Positions 38,701 to 44,700 of a stretch of 64,000 nt of DNA are shown here, piece after piece. The stretch comes from Bicyclus anynana (Eukaryota; Arthropoda; Insecta; Lepidoptera; Nymphalidae): contig NC_069110.1 in assembly GCF_947172395.1 (NCBI RefSeq), positions 7,818,127 through 7,882,126 of the forward strand, in the 5' to 3' direction. The position numbers and the translations under genes are program-made. The notes under the pieces are model-generated. The model made no database searches, had not been told where the DNA came from, and saw only the letters and a list, made by a program, of their open reading frames with translations. Positions within the stretch are counted from its first letter, which is position 1; each line of letters starts with the position of its first letter.

Positions 38701-41700
38701 CATTTACTAATTTCGTTGTTTTACCTACACATTGCTTAAATGTAGGTATGCATTGGTAGGACCAAAAAATACGAGTACATGCAAAAAATTCACCCTGTTT
38801 TTATTTTTAATATAATAATCTCGTTTCCAGTGCAATGTATGATGTTCGGTCCCCCAGTCTTCGCGTCGCCATTTATGTATCCTCAATATGATTCGCCAAT
38901 GGCATACACAATACCACAAAACTTTGGACAGCATCAAATACCGAATACCCAGACAATGGGGACATTGGGGTTGTCTAGTAATAACTATGAAGAGGTAAGC
39001 TATGCAATGAATCTAAGATCAATTAATCTCCTAAGATTAATATAATTAGCATTATTTTTTAAGGGGAAACCAGAATCTTATAGTATTTAAGTTGAAAGAG
39101 GAAATAGTCCAGTTCAGACTTGGTCTTTCTAATATTTAAAATAAAGAAAGATATGAGTAAAATAAGTGAATAAATAGCATGCAAAAGATTATTTGGAATC
39201 CCATTTTTTTTAGATATTAAAAGATGGCGCCCTTTTAAGGTCATTTGTCAAATGTCACTTATTAGAAGTGACTGAGTTATGAATGAGAATCGGGGTTCGA
39301 TTAGTAAAACTTAGGTTGAGCCAGTTAAACCACAGTTAACGATAAATGAAGGTATCCAGCTATAGTGAATGGGTTTTATGTTGTTTTATTATTTGAATCC
39401 TGAGGCTCTATACTCTTCTTAGTTTCTGCCAAATGACAGACAAATCTTGTGTATAAGCTATCAGACACTTGTCAGAAAGTGGTGAAACTGGCCCTGAATA
39501 TGTCAAACTAACGTGAGATTCTGGTTTACCTATAACTATTACAATAACGAACAATTAGCTTGCAGTACGCACCTTTTTATCTTTTGCTTACGCATTCTTG
39601 TAAATCTTTGACGCAAAATTCTTTGATAGAAAATATACAACATTTATTAAGTGTTTTTGAAGTAAAAGCTGACAAAACCAGTGAAAATTAGTTAAATATA
39701 ACAAAGCAGCACTTCGCAGCGCACACTTACTAGGAATCTTTCATGTTAGCGTTCGTTTTTTAACATACATAGGTATCATGGCTCTTGGGCCTTTACCGAT
39801 AAATGACCATATGACCTGAAACTAGAACTTATATATTTTTTTTTAAATATAACATATGGTCAGGGACCCGTAGAACATTTTGTACAACTGATTAATATCA
39901 AGTAACTTAATTTCGATGAGACGATCGAGTTTTTTATTTACGAAAATTCTTGATTCTGTTAGCTAACTGAGTTACCAGGAAATAAAAAATTCTGATGTCG
40001 GAACGAGATAATGTACCACGCAATTTGTAGGACATTGTGGCTGTTAAGTTGTATAATTACTAATAATTAATCAACAGTAAAAAAAAAACTGATAAGCAAC
40101 AACTTTTGATAAACTACCCTCCTCCCAACTTGTATCAATAACGAGGTTATTAAAAGTTATTAATAACCAGCTGTTTTGTTTACTGTTATACAACTAAACA
40201 GCTACTTCTCAACTCTTCTACAAAACAAATAAAACATTATTTATAAAAATATTTTTATACTACAACGGTAATTTCATTCGTAATGTTTATGTAAAGTAAT
40301 AAAAATGGGATGTTTTAAATCTTTATTATCATTATATCTATATATTTTAAATCTTTATTAGCACAAAATATCAAGATAGAAAAAATTGAAAAATCTGAAA
40401 AAAAAATATAACTTGGTCACCCTAGGGAATTTTCCTAAACCCTTTAAATTCGTTTTAGATAATTAGTTGGTGTACCTATCTAACATTTGCGTTTTATTCA
40501 TTAACTACGGGGCACCTTACATTATACACTACCGTAAAATATATTCAGATATATGCCACAGTAGTTTTCGAAATCGAACTATTTTTATTGATAGGTACCT
40601 ATTTTTAATAGTGGTTATTTGTATTGCAGCGCGTATAACATTGCATGCATTAACTCCTAAGTGTTCATTTCAATCGGCTACTCTCGGCGGCGGTCGATGG
40701 CAGTCGCCGACTGCAGTCGACTGCCGTTGGCTGCCGCCGAGACGTGGCTGATTGCAGTTGCAGGTAGCAGTTGCCGCTCGTGTAAATGAACCCTTAGTCC
40801 TATATCGCCTGCTGTCTTTTAATAATATTGCCTTGTGCTTTTCTAGACTGCTTAACATAATGTTCTTAATAAAGAAGTGACCAACTTTACTGTTACATGG
40901 TATGGACCATACTATAAACTTGTATATCCATATTTTATGTTCTAATAATGTGAAAGTGTGTTTGTTTGTTTTGTTACACCTTCACGGTTAAAACATTAAA
41001 TCGATTATAAAAATTATTTCACCAATGGAAGTCTATATTATTTGCAAGTTACATAGACTGTATTATTTTAATGCCATATTCCCACGGTAACGAGAAGTAC
41101 GTAGCTAAAACCGTGACGCATCTGCTAGTTAAATGATACAGCAACGGTAATTTATAAAAGTTTATAAAACGACATATTGTCAGATATTAGGGGCAATCTT
41201 GCCAAGCTCTGTTTGTTACGTTTTCTTTTCAATGCTGCGAATAATTTGATCTGAGGTGTGAAACACACTACAAACATAGGCTGTGTTCACACAAATGGTG
41301 ACATGATGCTAAGTTGTCAAGATTTATCGATGAAAAATTTGATGGTTATGCACTATATGCATGTCATTGTAAAGACTAAAGTATGGGTGAATACGATGCC
41401 AATACCATAAAACTGTAACAGTAACGTCGACCACTCCATCTTTCGCTAAAACTGTGCTAAATTCTGTAAGTATCATACAATCTCTTAATGAAAGAATAAA
41501 TCACAGGCTTGTAAACTTACTATACCAATGAAGTATGTCCAATCGTGTAACGGACATGGGAGGCGAGAGAAGAATGTCGAATGCCGAGCAAATAATGGTG
41601 TCCATGGGCGTGACATCAGTTCATCGTTTGCCGGCGCCTCGAATCGGGTATAGCTATCCTTTTAAACTAAAACATTAAATTCTTATAAAATATCGCTATT

Positions 41701-44700
41701 CAAAAAAAAACCTGCATTCTTAACTTTCCAAGGTTAAGTAAATGGTTGTTTTTGACAATATATAGAAGGATTGTTGAGGAAAAACAAATTTACTGATGAC
41801 AAAACAAACTTCAAATTTTGAATTTTTTTATTTCAATAATCTGTAATAACATTTAGAATATTTTTATCACAGAAAACTTTCGAGTATGACAACTTTAGAT
41901 TAAAGATTTAGAGATTTCTTTGATTTGCAAATTAAATAATCTTGCAACATCAGTAAATAACATTTAAAATAGGTACTTACTTCTTATCCCTATAAATTCT
42001 TTTGAAAAAAAATTTAAATTCAAAATTTATTTATTTCTTTTGATAAATCTTTCGTGCCTTCGTGAGATGCGGTCGATAATAAAATTTCCTTATTTTTTCA
42101 AAGTCTAAATAATAAGGAAACAAATTTAAAAGACATCTTTTAGATCGATGTTTTATGAATTTCCAATTTTTCACGGACTCTTTTATTAGATGTTACGAAG
42201 TTCACCAAATTAGCTAGTTAATTTATAGAGTTTATGAATAATATACATATAATATACTTCTGAATTTCTACTAAAGTATTTATATCAGTTTGTGCCTTTT
42301 TCTAAACCTATATAGTACTATGTAACTTTAATAGTTACGTATCGCCATATTATATCCTAGGCCCTTCTTAGTAGGCTAAATGCTTATTGCATGGTGGTGA
42401 TGGAAACTGAACTAACGATAAATATAATTATGAATGAAATTTGCATCCACATACAGATCATTAAAGCATGCGTATTATTTGCATGAAAATATTTAATTAG
42501 GTAGGTAGTTAGGTTTTATCGGAGTTTTCAACAGCGTTTTAAGCCTTTAGACTTCAGAATTTAGACTCTTATCCTTACAAAGTACGGTTGTCCGATACAA
42601 AAACAAAAAAAATACATTTTTTTTTATTATAACATTTTAGGTAATTATACCCAAGTTCGCCAAAATAGGATTACTTTCCTTTACTTCTGAGCAATGTTAA
42701 CAAAACTATACTTTTCTTACGGTACGACCAGAGCCCGTAGCAAAATATGCCAGTGTGACATTGTTATTTGGATTGAATTATTCATAAATAGTAGTGTTCT
42801 TTTTGGCTTTTTAAGGTTAAATATTTATATTATTGAACATAAAACGTACTTATTAACTATGAAACTTTTATCTCAACTAAAGAAAAGAAAACAAATTTTA
42901 ACAATGATACCTACGACAAAAGTTACTGTAGATTAAAAGCAGTGCAATAGCAATAGCAATATTTAAGAAAACGTAATACAAACAAAAAATTTGTGAAATA
43001 TAATATTATATCCTCCAACATAATCCTAAAAAATGATAATGATAATTAATTATTCCTGAATGTATTAAATGAAAGTCATAGGAAAATAATGTCTTTCATT
43101 TATCGACAGAACAACGATGCTAATGACGAACGGAACAAGAGAAAGCTGCGGTTTGACAATAGCGATGGTACCAATGAAAAGACTGATGGAGAGTCAAGTT
43201 ACTCATCCTTCTATTCATCATTTTTTAAGACTGATTCTGGTAGTAATGAAGAAAGCGACTCAAAATCACGTCCCGTCAAAGAGGGCACTAAGGCTTCTGT
43301 AAGTTGAAATGTATTTACCAACAAAATATTCGTTGTGGTCACGATCCAAAGAAGACAACTATTTTCATAACACTTTGATTAAAAAACTTGATTTTGTTAA
43401 AAGTTTCAATAACAAAGAATAATTTTAATAATTGGATTAGCATTATAGATAACAGTTATATTGTTTTTTAAAGTATTCAAAATAACATATATTATATACT
43501 CCTAAATTCCTATGTAACTTTATTTGAGCTAATGTTTTTTTTGCAGAACAAGTACAAAATATTGTCATCCAAAACTCCGACCATTCCTTCAACCTATGTA
43601 CCTAACGATAGAAAAGTGGCTCGTCGTAAAATGGAACCACCATGGATGGAACAAGTAAGTTTATTATTTTTATGATGTGGATTTAAAACTATTCTCTAAT
43701 TTCATTTTTTTATCTTTATTATGTATGAGGTATACTCAAAGTTCATCCCCACTTTTTATCCTCTAGTTGCAATCTCAGCATAGCTTTAATCAATACGTAA
43801 TTATGCTAAGATTTTTAATTGTTGGTTGTTGCACCTAAGCAATTTTTACCAATAGCCAGAACTCACAGAATTATTTTCATTGTTATTATCGTAATTCTAA
43901 GCGTACAACTATTGAATTAAATTGTATGCCTCTAGCTATTTAATGAAATCAATATGGATAGACAATCACAGACAGACAAAGCAATAGATGAGCACATAGA
44001 ATTTGCTGCATTCTCTCAAAAGAGACTGGAATATAGGATACCATAACATACTTATCCCAACTTATTCTAATATATATTAACTATATAGATATCAATAGAT
44101 CCTACACTCAGAAAAATGAGCTACTTAAATATGAGATACTTACGTAAGGAGCTTGCACATTACAATTTACTACTGATGCAGCATACGTACAACAGATGCC
44201 GTATACTTAGTAATGATGCAGCTTACTGTGCCGTTTAGAAGCAACATAATGTTACATACAGGTGCTTGTATACGACACAGTGCAGTATAGCACACCAGGA
44301 TTTTTTTCTAAATGTATTCTATTTCAATCATGCTCACCTGAAATTGTGTCAATAATACTAAGTACGATTCAAATACGTTGGATAATCAGTTTAATCCTTT
44401 GTCCTAAGTTGTCACCAGTCGAGGCAACTAGCCGCGATGAAATAATTCGGAGAACTTTTATGCAGCAAAGATATCAAATAAGAAACTTTCCCTTAGGAAT
44501 ACATGCCGTTTATTGAATTCAGATTTTCTGCTGTGGCTCCCAGACTTGATTCTGTCTTTATGATATGTCACAGAGAGACTGTTTTCACGCAAGTAGCGTG
44601 CCACATTAGAATCCACCACATTTCCCAGGGAACCAGCCTCAATCTATCGGGTTTCTGGTCATCATATATATTTTATATTTTCACTTGACTTGATTAGCGC

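Larger units (their letters stand above)
38995..43109 (+). other. per: Long intron before coding exon 22 (4.1 kb)
   Basis: Contains the TIR element 39063-39530, the hairpin MITE 40659-40795 and the Helitron 40941-41128. 41160-41660 has a GC-richer patch (GTTTGCCGGCGCCTCGAATC at 41628) that I cannot place. 41700-43080 is AT-rich with nothing recognised. Confidence 0.5.

Noticed and set aside
40467..40751. Plus ORF with a GC-rich end
   Set aside because: The GC-rich end is the arm of a hairpin MITE (40659-40795); the rest is AT-rich noise.
43117..43302. ORF in the alternate frame of coding exon 22
   Set aside because: Shadow of the conserved PER frame (SFYSSFFKTDSGS).
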